From the NCBI GenBank assembly GCA_035295125.1, contig DATGJP010000107.1:135646-199645 (forward strand): a stretch of 64,000 nt of DNA, in the 5' to 3' direction. A model generated the notes under the pieces. The model had not been told where the DNA came from. It saw only the letters and a list, made by a program, of their open reading frames with translations, and searched no databases. Positions 18,231-26,765 of this stretch are shown piece by piece. The stretch comes from JAICMB01 sp035295125. Lineage in GTDB: Bacteria > Acidobacteriota > Terriglobia > Bryobacterales > Bryobacteraceae. The position numbers and the translations under genes are program-made. The first letter of the stretch is position 1; each line of letters opens with the position of its first letter.

Positions 18231-18611
18231 ATGGGTTTCCATGAGTCACCGACAGGTGTAACCGCGACTTACGCGGCCCATCCTCACTTCTGCGACGCTG
18301 TGAACCACAACATAATTCAGTCGGAGATCGAGGGTGGCGTGTTTTTGCGGGATCTTCCGGCCGGTTCACGACTCACGATCGAAACCAAAAACAGGTTTTA
18401 CACGCTTGTGGTACTGGGTGAAGAAGCCGCACTCATCTCGGGTCACCCCGAATATTGCCCCGATCCAGCGCTGGTCCAAATCCACGGCTCCACCTGGGGC
18501 GGGTCGATGCTGAAGACCCGTTTCATCGGCCGCGGCATGCACCTGGAGTTTGATCACCCGGTGTATCACACCGTCGTGACGTCGCAAATCATCGACATCC
18601 GCGCGCACTGA
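18231..18611 (+). CDS. small conserved cytosolic protein of unknown function
   Basis: The 126-residue protein has no signal peptide or membrane segment. It contains LPAGSRLTIETKNRFYTLVV (about 42-61), then SGHPEYCPDPALVQIHGSTW (about 71-90) and GRGMHLEFDHP (about 104-114). I recall this phrase order from small hypothetical proteins of Solibacter relatives, but no function is known. I chose the ATG at 18231 because GGAG lies six bases ahead; an ATG four codons upstream is also open. Predicted strands suggest a small beta-barrel. It stands between the surface-protein pair and the propeller operon, with gaps of 60 and 104 bases. Confidence 0.65.
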   Translation: MGFHESPTGVTATYAAHPHFCDAVNHNIIQSEIEGGVFLRDLPAGSRLTIETKNRFYTLVVLGEEAALISGHPEYCPDPALVQIHGSTWGGSMLKTRFIGRGMHLEFDHPVYHTVVTSQIIDIRAH

Positions 18612-18715
18612 GGATTGTCAAGAACTACCATATTTCTACTAGGGATCTTTGGAATCCGGTTTGCTAAACTCTGGACAGAAGTGGGAGGTCCTGAATTCTC
18701 CGAATTTCAGGGCGC

Positions 18716-19948
18716 TTGCTGCCGTTTCTGCTCTGGATCGGTACGCTCTCGGGTCAAGTTGCCTTCCCGTTCATCTTCACCGAATCGCGCCCCCGAGGTG
18801 AAAGCACTTTACAGATTGTCAACGCTGGGGTAAAACACCCAGTCGTTCCGGGCTTTGCCGCGTCTGCGAACGCGTCGGTTTCTTTCGACGGCAAGCGGCT
18901 GATCTTTTCCGGGAAGCGACACCCCGCCGACGTCTGGCAAATCTGGGAAATCACCCTGGCGGGAGGCGCGCCCCACCGTCTGAGTTCCGGCGCTGGTGAC
19001 GCAATCGCGCCGTTTTATCTCCCGGCCGACAAGTACGTTTATTCGCGCCGGACGCCCGAAGGTTTCGAAATCGAAGTTGCGCCGCTTGACGGCTCCACGC
19101 CGCCGCTGCGCCTCACCTACGGCCCCGGCGATCACATCGTCAACGAAGTTCTGCGAGACGGCCGCATTCTTTTCGAAGCGCCGCACACCGGCCGCCGCGA
19201 CCTATACACCGTCTATTCTGACGGCTCCGGCGTCGAGACGCATCGCTGCGATCACTCACACGACCGGCACTCGGGACGAGAACTCGCGTCCGGCGACATC
19301 GTCTTCGAGGCCGGAGGCCGGCTAGCACGGTTTACGTCCGCCCGTGCCGTCGAAATCGGCATCAATCTGCCCGCGGGTCAATTCGACGGTCCCATCGCCG
19401 AGATCGCTGACGACGACTGGCTCGTCTCCTATCGTCCTGCCAAAACCGGTCCATTTGGACTGTATCGCTTGAATCCTAACCTCGAGAAAGTCCTCGTCGT
19501 CGATGGCGCCGATGCCCGCGATCCGGTCATTGTCCGCCCTCAAACAGCCCCGAAATGGCACCCCTCGAGTCTCGGCAATCGCGAAGGCGGCAACATTCTC
19601 TGCCTCAACGTCTACACCTCGCATCTCCCGATTCCACCCGGCGCGGTCGCCCAGGTGCGCGTCTGGGCGCGAAGTGACCGAGATGCAGAGATCCGCCTGG
19701 GCGAAGCGCCCGTGGAGTCGGATGGCTCCTTCTTCCTCACCGTCCCTTCCGAACGCGCCATCCGATTCGAACTGCTCGACCGCAACGGCAAGACCGCCGC
19801 CGCCGAGAAAACGTGGTTCTGGATGCGCCGCGGCGAACAGCGCGTCTGCGTCGGTTGCCACGCCGGACCCGAGCGTGCACCCGACAACGAGGTCCCCCAA
19901 ATCCTGTTGCGCACCACCGACCCGGTGAAAATGGAGTTCCCCAAATGA
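18716..19948 (+). CDS. secreted WD40-like propeller with one heme-binding motif (HzsA-like)
   Basis: The 410-residue protein probably starts at a TTG, after which a signal peptide (MLPFLLWIGTLSG) follows; no in-frame ATG or GTG lies between the preceding stop and the signal. Residues about 40-270 form TolB/PD40-type propeller blades (ASANASVSFDGKRLIFSGKR, RDGRILFEAPHTG). The C-terminal part resembles the middle domain of hydrazine-synthase alpha-related proteins and has one CVGCH heme c motif at 378-382. Such HzsA-related proteins are widespread in bacteria that do not make hydrazine, so no hydrazine chemistry is implied. It overlaps the next gene by four bases and heads a six-gene operon. 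Confidence 0.75.
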   Translation: MLPFLLWIGTLSGQVAFPFIFTESRPRGESTLQIVNAGVKHPVVPGFAASANASVSFDGKRLIFSGKRHPADVWQIWEITLAGGAPHRLSSGAGDAIAPFYLPADKYVYSRRTPEGFEIEVAPLDGSTPPLRLTYGPGDHIVNEVLRDGRILFEAPHTGRRDLYTVYSDGSGVETHRCDHSHDRHSGRELASGDIVFEAGGRLARFTSARAVEIGINLPAGQFDGPIAEIADDDWLVSYRPAKTGPFGLYRLNPNLEKVLVVDGADARDPVIVRPQTAPKWHPSSLGNREGGNILCLNVYTSHLPIPPGAVAQVRVWARSDRDAEIRLGEAPVESDGSFFLTVPSERAIRFELLDRNGKTAAAEKTWFWMRRGEQRVCVGCHAGPERAPDNEVPQILLRTTDPVKMEFPK

Positions 19949-21567
19949 AGTCGATTCGTATTCTTATTGCGTTGGCTGCCGGCGCGCTGGCAGCCGATCG
20001 TCCCACGGATGGCCCCATTCGTTTTGAGGAAGTGAGCGCGCAGGCCGGTATCACGTTTACCCACAGTTTCGGCGCGGAAAAGCTCGGCTCGCTGCTCGAA
20101 AGCACCGGTGGCGGCGCCGTCTGGTTCGACTACAACAACGACGGCCTGCTGGATCTGTACGTCGTTTCGGGCAAGCCGCTGGGCAAGGGCATGCATCCTT
20201 ATCCCTTGCGCAAGCCGCCCGCGGTCGCGCCGCACAATCATCTCTACCGCAACGACGGAAACGGCAAATTCACCGATGTCACGGACAAAGCGGGAGTCGC
20301 GGGCGACATCTTCAGCATGGGTGCGATTGCCGCCGACTTCGATAACGACGGCAACGTAGACCTGCTGGTCACTGGCTACGGCCGGGTTGTACTGTACCGC
20401 AACAAGGGCGACGGTACGTTTGAAGACGTCACGGCCAAGGCCGGCATCAACGTTCCGGGCTGGTCGATCGGTTCAGCGTGGTTCGACTACGACCGCGACG
20501 GCTGCATCGACCTGTTCATCGGCCGGTACGTGAAGTTCGACCCCGAATACCGCTCTTACTACGCCGCAGACAACTACCCCGGACCGCTCGACTACGAACC
20601 CGAAACCAACGTGCTGCTGCACAACAACTGCAACGGAACGTTCACTGACGTAAGCGAGAAATCCGGCATCGCCAGCGTCAAAGGACGCACCATGGGCGCT
20701 ACGGCCGCCGATTTCGACCTCGACGGTTATCCCGACATCTACGTCGCCAACGATAAGACCGAGAACTTCCTCTTTCACAACCAGCGCAACGGCACCTTCA
20801 AGGAAATCGCCGTGAACGCCGGCGTCGCCTACGGCCAGAACGGTGAAAACACCTCCGCCATGGGGCCTGTGTTCCATGACTTCAATCACGATGGCCGCGT
20901 CGATCTGTGGGTGTCCGATTCCAAGTACAACCGCCTGATGAAGAACACCGGCAAGCTCGGCTTCGAGGACGTCACCGAACGTGCGGGCATTTCAGAATAC
21001 GCGGCGCAGTACGTGAGCTGGGGCACCGGCGTTTACGACTTCGACAATGATGGCCGCGAGGATGTCTTCGTCGTTCATGGCGGCCTGATTCACCTGGTCC
21101 CGCAGGAGCATACCATCTTTCGCGGTCTCGGCGAGTGGAAATTCGAGGACGTTTCCCGCGGCGCCGGACCGTTCTTCGACGTCAAGAGCGTGGGCCGCGG
21201 CGCGGCGTTCGCCGACTACGACAACGACGGCCGGATGGACGTTTTCATCGTGAATCTTGGCGCGCCAGCCTACCTGTTGCACAACACTTCGCCGAACCAG
21301 AATCACTGGCTCGAAGTGAAGCTTGTTGGCCACAAGAGCAATCGCGACGGCATCGGTGCCCAGGTCGAAATCGTCGCCGGAACACTGCGTGAGCAGCGCG
21401 AACGCGTTGCCGGTTCGGGTTATTTATCGCAGGACGATCCCCGCATCCATTTCGGTCTCGGCGCGGCCAAAAGCGTCGACAAACTGACCGTGACGTGGCC
21501 CAGCGGCACGAAGCAAGCGGTTGAAAACGTGCAAGTTGACCGCTTAGTCACCATCCATGAGAAGTAA
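19945..21567 (+). CDS. secreted CRTAC1-family protein (FG-GAP/VCBS repeats with UnbV/ASPIC domain)
   Basis: The 540-residue protein has a signal peptide (about 1-17) and at least seven calcium-binding FG-GAP-type loops of the form DxDxDGxxD, among them DYNNDGLLDLYV, DFDNDGNVDLLV, DYDRDGCIDLFI, DFNHDGRVDLWV and DYDNDGRMDVFI. They should fold as an integrin-alpha-like beta-propeller. The C-terminus (about 450-540, NHWLEVKLVGHKSNRDGIGA ... LTVTWPSG) is the UnbV/ASPIC domain. The start is the ATG in the ATGA overlap with the previous gene; the open frame extends further upstream inside that gene. Proteins of this class are common in Acidobacteria and Planctomycetes, and their biochemical role is unproven. 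Confidence 0.88.
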   Translation: MKSIRILIALAAGALAADRPTDGPIRFEEVSAQAGITFTHSFGAEKLGSLLESTGGGAVWFDYNNDGLLDLYVVSGKPLGKGMHPYPLRKPPAVAPHNHLYRNDGNGKFTDVTDKAGVAGDIFSMGAIAADFDNDGNVDLLVTGYGRVVLYRNKGDGTFEDVTAKAGINVPGWSIGSAWFDYDRDGCIDLFIGRYVKFDPEYRSYYAADNYPGPLDYEPETNVLLHNNCNGTFTDVSEKSGIASVKGRTMGATAADFDLDGYPDIYVANDKTENFLFHNQRNGTFKEIAVNAGVAYGQNGENTSAMGPVFHDFNHDGRVDLWVSDSKYNRLMKNTGKLGFEDVTERAGISEYAAQYVSWGTGVYDFDNDGREDVFVVHGGLIHLVPQEHTIFRGLGEWKFEDVSRGAGPFFDVKSVGRGAAFADYDNDGRMDVFIVNLGAPAYLLHNTSPNQNHWLEVKLVGHKSNRDGIGAQVEIVAGTLREQRERVAGSGYLSQDDPRIHFGLGAAKSVDKLTVTWPSGTKQAVENVQVDRLVTIHEK

Positions 21568-23416
21568 ACGCTGGCGGTGGGTAGTGTTGCTGGGTCTGTT
21601 GGCGCTCGCTTTTTCGTTAAGCGGCGCTATTTCACCCACTGTGCGTTATCCCTCCCCGGTCGAAATCGCGATTTCACCCGATGGCGCCAGGCTCTACGTC
21701 GTCTGCGAAGGAACCGACGAACTCGCCGTCTTCGACACCCGCAGCGGCTCCATCCTGCGACGCATTCCCGTCGGTCACGTGCCGAAAAGCATTTCGTTCT
21801 CGCCCAGCTCGGACCGCCTCTACGTGGCGAACTCCTGGAGCGACACAGTTTCTGAAATCGATACGGCCTCGCTTCAGGTCCTGCGCACCCTCCCCACGGG
21901 GTTTGAACCGACTTCCGCGGTATCGGACGGCCACGCGTTGTTCGTTGCGAATCGCATCAGCAACGACGTTTCGGTTGTCGATCTGGCCAACGGCCAGGAA
22001 ACCAAGCGTCTGCTGGCAGGACGCGGGGCCAGTTATCTCGCCTTTTCTCCCGATGGATCGCGCATTTACTGCACCCACATTTATCCGAATATCCGCCAAT
22101 TCCGAACACCGCCGGAATCCGAAATCACCGTCATCGACACCGCGCGCCAGATGGTGATCGATCGTCTGGCGTTGCACAAAGCCGCGGGCGTGTTCCACGT
22201 TCAAATGTCGGCTGACGGCCGACTGGGCATGGCCGCCGAGATGCGCCCCAAGAACCTGGTTCCGCTGGCGCACGTCGAGCACGGCGCTGTCATCGGCAAC
22301 GCCATCGCGGTGTTTGGTGAAGACATCGGCGGCGACGTCGTGCAGCTTCCCATCGACGAACTCGACCGCTACTACACGCCGCCCTTCGGAATCGCGATCA
22401 CGCCCGACAAGCGCATGGCATACGTATCGACGACCGGGTCGGACAGCGTCACCGTAATCGACGTTGGGAAAATGCTGGCCTTCGTCCGCTCGCTGAGTCC
22501 CGCCGCACGCCGGACCGTAGCGAATGATCTCTCGGCATCGGCGAACTATGTAGTGGCCCGCATCCCGGTCGGCAGCGCTCCGAAGGGCCTCACCCTCGCG
22601 CCGGACGGAAAACGCTTGTTCGTAGCGAATCGCACCGGCGACACCATCTCCGTCATCAACACAAAAACCCGCCAGGTAACCGGCACGCTTTCCCTCGATG
22701 CACCGGCCACCCTGACCGCCGAACGCCGCGGTGAACGTCTCTTTTTCAACGCCCGCTTCGCGTTCCACAGCCACTTCGGCTGCGCCAATTGCCACATCGA
22801 AGCGACCTTCGATGGACTCAACTGGGACCTGGAACCCGACGGCTTCGGCAAAGACATCGTCGACAACCGGCTGCTCGAGGATATCGAGGGCACGGAGCCC
22901 TTCAAGTGGAACGGCGCGAATCCCAATCTCGAGACCGAGTGCGGCCCGCGCACCGAGAAGTACTTCTACCGGTCGCAGAGCTATGACGGCTGGGAACTCG
23001 ACGACCTGGTGCATTTCATCAAGTCGATTCCGCTGCGTCCCAATCGCTACCGTCTGACTAACGGCGAGTTGACGCCGGCCCAGGAACGCGGCAAGGCCAT
23101 CTTCGAGCGCACGCGCCGCAAAGATGGCGCGCCGATCCCTGAATCGAATCAGTGCCCGGTGTGCCATTCCGGCCGGCACTACACCAATCAGCAGCTCGCC
23201 GACGTCGGCAGCGGCAAATCGACGGACCGTTCGCCGATGATCGACGTTCCGCAGTTGACCAACATCGCGCTGACAGCGCCGTACCTGCACGACGGCTCCG
23301 CGCGCTCGCTAGAAGAAATCTGGACGGTCTTCAATCCTAAAGACACGCACGGCGTGACGAACGACCTCCAGAAGGACGAATTGAACGACCTGATCGAATA
23401 CCTGAAGACGCTATGA
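21557..23416 (+). CDS. YVTN beta-propeller fused to a MauG-like diheme cytochrome c peroxidase domain
   Basis: The 619-residue protein starts with a signal or anchor helix (about 6-25). A YVTN/YncE-type propeller follows (about 30-400: ISPDGARLYVVCEGTDELAV, SDRLYVANSWSDTVSEID, GKRLFVANRTGDTISVINT). The C-terminal part has two heme c sites, CANCH at 409-413 and CPVCH at 533-537, and the peroxidase/MauG phrase LTNIALTAPYLHDGSARSLE. Such proteins are periplasmic and may move electrons or oxidise a partner protein. It overlaps the upstream gene by 11 bases and the downstream gene by four, so it is translationally coupled to both. Confidence 0.86.
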   Translation: MRSKRWRWVVLLGLLALAFSLSGAISPTVRYPSPVEIAISPDGARLYVVCEGTDELAVFDTRSGSILRRIPVGHVPKSISFSPSSDRLYVANSWSDTVSEIDTASLQVLRTLPTGFEPTSAVSDGHALFVANRISNDVSVVDLANGQETKRLLAGRGASYLAFSPDGSRIYCTHIYPNIRQFRTPPESEITVIDTARQMVIDRLALHKAAGVFHVQMSADGRLGMAAEMRPKNLVPLAHVEHGAVIGNAIAVFGEDIGGDVVQLPIDELDRYYTPPFGIAITPDKRMAYVSTTGSDSVTVIDVGKMLAFVRSLSPAARRTVANDLSASANYVVARIPVGSAPKGLTLAPDGKRLFVANRTGDTISVINTKTRQVTGTLSLDAPATLTAERRGERLFFNARFAFHSHFGCANCHIEATFDGLNWDLEPDGFGKDIVDNRLLEDIEGTEPFKWNGANPNLETECGPRTEKYFYRSQSYDGWELDDLVHFIKSIPLRPNRYRLTNGELTPAQERGKAIFERTRRKDGAPIPESNQCPVCHSGRHYTNQQLADVGSGKSTDRSPMIDVPQLTNIALTAPYLHDGSARSLEEIWTVFNPKDTHGVTNDLQKDELNDLIEYLKTL

Positions 23417-24465
23417 AGAACGCTTTGCTGCTGATCTTTGCTATCTCCGCGCTGGGCGCCGATCTGCCTCGTTTTCGGTGGGAGAACTTCACAACCGCCA
23501 ACGGCCTCCCCGACAATCACGTTTATAGCGTGTGCGTCGATGGCGACCGCATCTGGGCCGGCACGGACAACGGCCTCGCGCTTTATGAAAAAGGCAAATG
23601 GCGCGTCTTCACCACCAAGGACGGGCTGTCGCATCGCGCCGTGCTCTGGGTGGTTGCGGACAAACGAACGGGCGACGTCTGGGCCGCGACGATGAGCGGC
23701 CTCAGCCGTTACTCCGCCGGCCGCTTCGACACCTACACACAGCTCAATAGCGGACTGCCCAACGACGTGGTTTATGGCGCGGCGGTGCAAGGCGATTTCG
23801 TCTGGGTGGCGACTGCCGCGGGTGGCGGCCGGCTTAACACGCGCACCGGGCAGTGGTCGCTCTTCAACGAGCGCAACACGCCCATGTACGAAATCTGGAC
23901 GTATGCCGTGAACGCCGCTAACGACAAGGTGTATTACGCGGTGTGGGGCGGCGGAGTGCTCGAATACGACGTCAAAACCGAGCGCTGGAAAGACTACAAC
24001 GACCCTGACGGCGAGACCGAGATGGTGCTTCTCAAAGACCAGGGACTGATTCACGAAATCACCACATCCGTCAGCTACATCGAGAAGGAGAAAATCCTCT
24101 GGGTGGCGACTTATTTTGGCGCCAGCCGCTACGACGGCCGCAACTGGAAGAACTTCCTCGATAAGGATAGCGGCCTGCCGAGCAACTTTCTGAATCAGGT
24201 GAAGGGGGTCGACGGCACCCATGCCTGGTTCTCCACCGATAAGGGGCTGGCATACTACGACGGTGAGAATTGGGCCGTCTATCGTCCCGCTCTCGACACA
24301 CATAAGCCCGAAATGCTGGTGCGCGACGGCTCCGGCAAAACGACCCGCGTCGAGACGGAGACCGCCCCGGCGCACAATTACATCCTCGGTGTGGATTTCG
24401 CGGGCGACGACCTCTGGGTGGCGACGGCGCACGGCTTGAGCCACGGGATTCGAATTAAAGAATAG
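23413..24465 (+). CDS. secreted two-component-regulator-type beta-propeller without kinase domain
   Basis: This 350-residue protein has a signal peptide (about 1-15) and repeated Reg_prop-like blades: LPDNHVYSVCVDGDRIWAGT, GLALYEKGKWRVFTTKDGL, SGLSRYSAGRFDTYTQLNSG and GVLEYDVKTERWKDYND. These repeats normally form the periplasmic sensor of hybrid two-component systems, but no TM helix or kinase follows, so it is a free periplasmic propeller. Five cysteines seen in the upstream heme proteins' CxxCH motifs are not present here. It overlaps the upstream gene by four bases and is followed nine bases later by the RidA-like gene. Confidence 0.78.
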   Translation: MKNALLLIFAISALGADLPRFRWENFTTANGLPDNHVYSVCVDGDRIWAGTDNGLALYEKGKWRVFTTKDGLSHRAVLWVVADKRTGDVWAATMSGLSRYSAGRFDTYTQLNSGLPNDVVYGAAVQGDFVWVATAAGGGRLNTRTGQWSLFNERNTPMYEIWTYAVNAANDKVYYAVWGGGVLEYDVKTERWKDYNDPDGETEMVLLKDQGLIHEITTSVSYIEKEKILWVATYFGASRYDGRNWKNFLDKDSGLPSNFLNQVKGVDGTHAWFSTDKGLAYYDGENWAVYRPALDTHKPEMLVRDGSGKTTRVETETAPAHNYILGVDFAGDDLWVATAHGLSHGIRIKE

Positions 24466-24474
24466 GACTTTTAT

Positions 24475-24954
24475 ATGACCATGACCGAAGTTCTGGAAGA
24501 AGTTTCGAAGGCGACTTCGATTGAGAAAAAGCCAATCACCGCGCTGGACGCCCTCAATGAGGCGTTCCACTACGAGCGGCCCAGCTCGTTCTCGCGGGGC
24601 TTGCGCCTTGAATTCGGCAACCTTGTTGTGCTGCTGATTTCCGGCACGGCCAGCGTCGGACCGAACGGCGAGACGCTGCATGTCGGCGACTTCCGCGCGC
24701 AGGTCCGCCGAACTTTCGAAAACATCACCGCGCTGCTCAGTTCCGAAGGCGTGACCTGGCACGACATCGTCCGTACGACGTGCTATCTCCGCGACATCGA
24801 TCGCGATTACACCGCCTTCAACGAGGAGCGCACCGCATTTTACCAACAGCAGCAACTCGATCCCCTCCCCGCATCGACCGGCATCCAGGCGAAACTCTGC
24901 CGTTCGGATCTTCTGGTTGAGATCGAGGCGATCGCCATGTTCAAAAAGCCATGA
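24475..24954 (+). CDS. RidA/YjgF-family protein lacking the RidA arginine
   Basis: The 159-residue protein has the YjgF/YER057c/UK114 fold in sequence: LEFGNLVVLLISGTASV (about 43-59), QVRRTFENITALLSSEGVTW (about 79-98), TTCYLRDIDRDYTAFNEER and VEIEAIAMF at the end. True RidA deaminates reactive enamines and needs an Arg in the PAR segment. Here that segment reads PASTGIQ, so the Arg is absent. It therefore belongs to another branch of the superfamily and probably has a different reaction or binding role. It lacks a signal peptide, unlike its secreted operon neighbours, and overlaps the next gene by four bases. Confidence 0.82.
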   Translation: MTMTEVLEEVSKATSIEKKPITALDALNEAFHYERPSSFSRGLRLEFGNLVVLLISGTASVGPNGETLHVGDFRAQVRRTFENITALLSSEGVTWHDIVRTTCYLRDIDRDYTAFNEERTAFYQQQQLDPLPASTGIQAKLCRSDLLVEIEAIAMFKKP

Positions 24955-26765
24955 ACCTGGCAATTGTGAAGAAAGTATTACACAGCTTCAAATTCTTCGC
25001 GCCTAGCTTGGTGGGGCAGGCGATTTCGCCTGCCCTGGTAATCTTCTTTTGGACCAGCACGGTTCTTTCGGGGCAATGCACTTGCGGTGCAAACCCGCCC
25101 GGCCCTCCCGCCAACCGCGAACTCCATCCCTACGCCTCCGCGCCCGAGGACATGCGCCCGTTCTCGAAATTCACGGTGCCCTACTACGAGAACTACACCA
25201 AGCAGGTCGAATACAACGGAGCGGCCCGGGAAATCCGCACGCTCAAGGCGGAAGACGTTGACGAAGTCCGCATCGGCTTCCTGGGCCCCGTCGAAAACCA
25301 TCCCGACGAACGGCTCGGCAAAATGATGCTGAACGGAGCGATGCTGGCGATTGAAGAAGCGAACGCCCGTGGAGGATATTGCGGCAAGCCTTTTAAGCTG
25401 ATGGTCCACAACGACCAGGCAGTATGGGGCGCATCGAGCAACGAGATCGTCAAAATGGTCTACGACGACAAGGTCTGGGCCATGCTGGGCTCCATCAGCG
25501 GCGATTCCACGCATATCGCGCTGCGCGTTTCACTCAAAGCCGAGCTGCCCATTGTCAACAGTGCCGCCACCGATCCGACCATTCCCGAAACGATCATCCC
25601 CTGGTACTTCACGACCCTGCAGGACGATCGCGTCCAGGGCTACACGCTAGCTCGCCGCATTTACACCGACCTGGGTCTGAAACGTATCGCCCTGCTCCGC
25701 ATTAACGATCGTTACGGCCGCTTCGGAGTCCTGAAGTTCAAGGATGCGTCGCGCCGGCTCGGCCATCCGGTGTTTATCGAGCAGAAGTACATGCAGGGCG
25801 CAACCGATTTCAGTCGCCAGCTTCGCATCATAAACGAATCGGGCGCCGACGGCATTGTCATCTGGGGCGACGCAGCGCCCGCCGGAATGATCCTGAAGCA
25901 GATGCGCGAGATGGGTCTCAAGCAGCGTGTCTTTGGCAGTTTCCGGGTCCTCGGCGACGATCTGTTCCAGATCGCCGGCGACGCCGCGGATGGCCTCGAA
26001 GTGGTCTTTCCCTTCGATCCCTCACGAGACGATCCAGCCTGGTTGGCCTTCAAAAGCCGCTTTGACGCCCGTTACAGCAAACTTCCCGACGTCTTCGCGT
26101 CGCTCTCCTACGACACCATGAACGTTCTGCTCCAGGCCATCTGCCGCGGAGGCTTGAATCGCGGTCACATCCGCGATGCGCTGGCCGGACTCGAATCGTA
26201 CAAGGGCGTTACCGGCGACATGGTCTTCGACCCCAACTCGAAGAACATTGTCCCGATGTACCTGGCCGCAATACACAACGGAAAAGCCGAATTCCGCCGC
26301 TATCCGATGGAGAAGCCGTATGCCCAGGTCAGCTCTGCCGAATATAACGGCCCAGAGGTCCCCGACAGCCAGCCCCGCATTGCGCTATTTGGCCCGCGGG
26401 CAGACAAACTGGCTGCCGAGCTGCAGCCGTTGGCCGCGCACTTCACGCTTATCGGCGTCGACTCGGGCGTACCCTGGGGCAAAGCCTCGGATGAGCTGGT
26501 GCGCCTCATCTACGATCAGCAGGTGCTCGCGATTCTCGCTACCGACCGTAACGCCAGCCATCTCGCCGAACAGCTTGCCGTAAAAGCCTTCGTGCCGGTC
26601 GTTGCTGTTTCCTCCGATCACGATCTGACCGCGGTTAATATCCCGTGGTTGTTTCGTCTTGCGCCCGACACACCGTCTCGCGACGCGTTGAACAAAATCC
26701 TGAGCGCCGCCGAAAAATCAGGACTCAACCGGGCTCGCCTGCGAGCCGTACTCGCTCAGTTGTAA
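24951..26765 (+). CDS. branched-chain-amino-acid-type periplasmic binding protein with an extra half lobe
   Basis: This 604-residue protein has an N-terminal export segment ending near LSGQC (about 43). A Peripla_BP_6 (Leu/Ile/Val-binding-like) domain follows at about 102-455: VRIGFLGPVENHPDERLGKM, LGSISGDSTHIALRVSL, VFASLSYDTMNVLLQAICRG. Residues about 473-604 look like a second copy of the first Rossmann lobe (PWGKASDELVRLIYDQQVLA aligns with VWGASSNEIVKMVYDDKVWA). No ABC permease or ATPase gene is nearby, so it may act as a sensor or receptor rather than in transport. A perfect palindromic repeat lies inside its export segment. The start is fixed by the ATGA overlap with the RidA-like gene. 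Its 3' end overlaps convergent asnB by 10 bases. Confidence 0.82.
   Translation: MNLAIVKKVLHSFKFFAPSLVGQAISPALVIFFWTSTVLSGQCTCGANPPGPPANRELHPYASAPEDMRPFSKFTVPYYENYTKQVEYNGAAREIRTLKAEDVDEVRIGFLGPVENHPDERLGKMMLNGAMLAIEEANARGGYCGKPFKLMVHNDQAVWGASSNEIVKMVYDDKVWAMLGSISGDSTHIALRVSLKAELPIVNSAATDPTIPETIIPWYFTTLQDDRVQGYTLARRIYTDLGLKRIALLRINDRYGRFGVLKFKDASRRLGHPVFIEQKYMQGATDFSRQLRIINESGADGIVIWGDAAPAGMILKQMREMGLKQRVFGSFRVLGDDLFQIAGDAADGLEVVFPFDPSRDDPAWLAFKSRFDARYSKLPDVFASLSYDTMNVLLQAICRGGLNRGHIRDALAGLESYKGVTGDMVFDPNSKNIVPMYLAAIHNGKAEFRRYPMEKPYAQVSSAEYNGPEVPDSQPRIALFGPRADKLAAELQPLAAHFTLIGVDSGVPWGKASDELVRLIYDQQVLAILATDRNASHLAEQLAVKAFVPVVAVSSDHDLTAVNIPWLFRLAPDTPSRDALNKILSAAEKSGLNRARLRAVLAQL
25011..25038. 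repeat. perfect palindrome inside the binding-protein signal region
   Basis: GGGCAGGCGA at 25014-25023 and TCGCCTGCCC at 25026-25035 are perfect inverted repeats with a two-base loop, flanked by GTG and TGG. The unit is read in frame as VGQAISPAL just before the hydrophobic core. The same GGGCAGGCGA/GCCTGCCC sequence recurs next to asnB at 28633. Confidence 0.85.

Noticed and set aside
21674..23290. Antisense open frame of 538 codons opposite the YVTN/MauG-like gene
   Set aside because: The plus strand encodes heme motifs and propeller repeats in frame; the minus frame is compositional and rich in Arg, Val and Ala.
23188..24963. Antisense open frame of 591 codons opposite the propeller and RidA-like genes
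   Set aside because: Its translation has no recognisable domain and it lies opposite genes with clear signal peptides and repeats. Long antisense frames are expected in GC-rich coding DNA.
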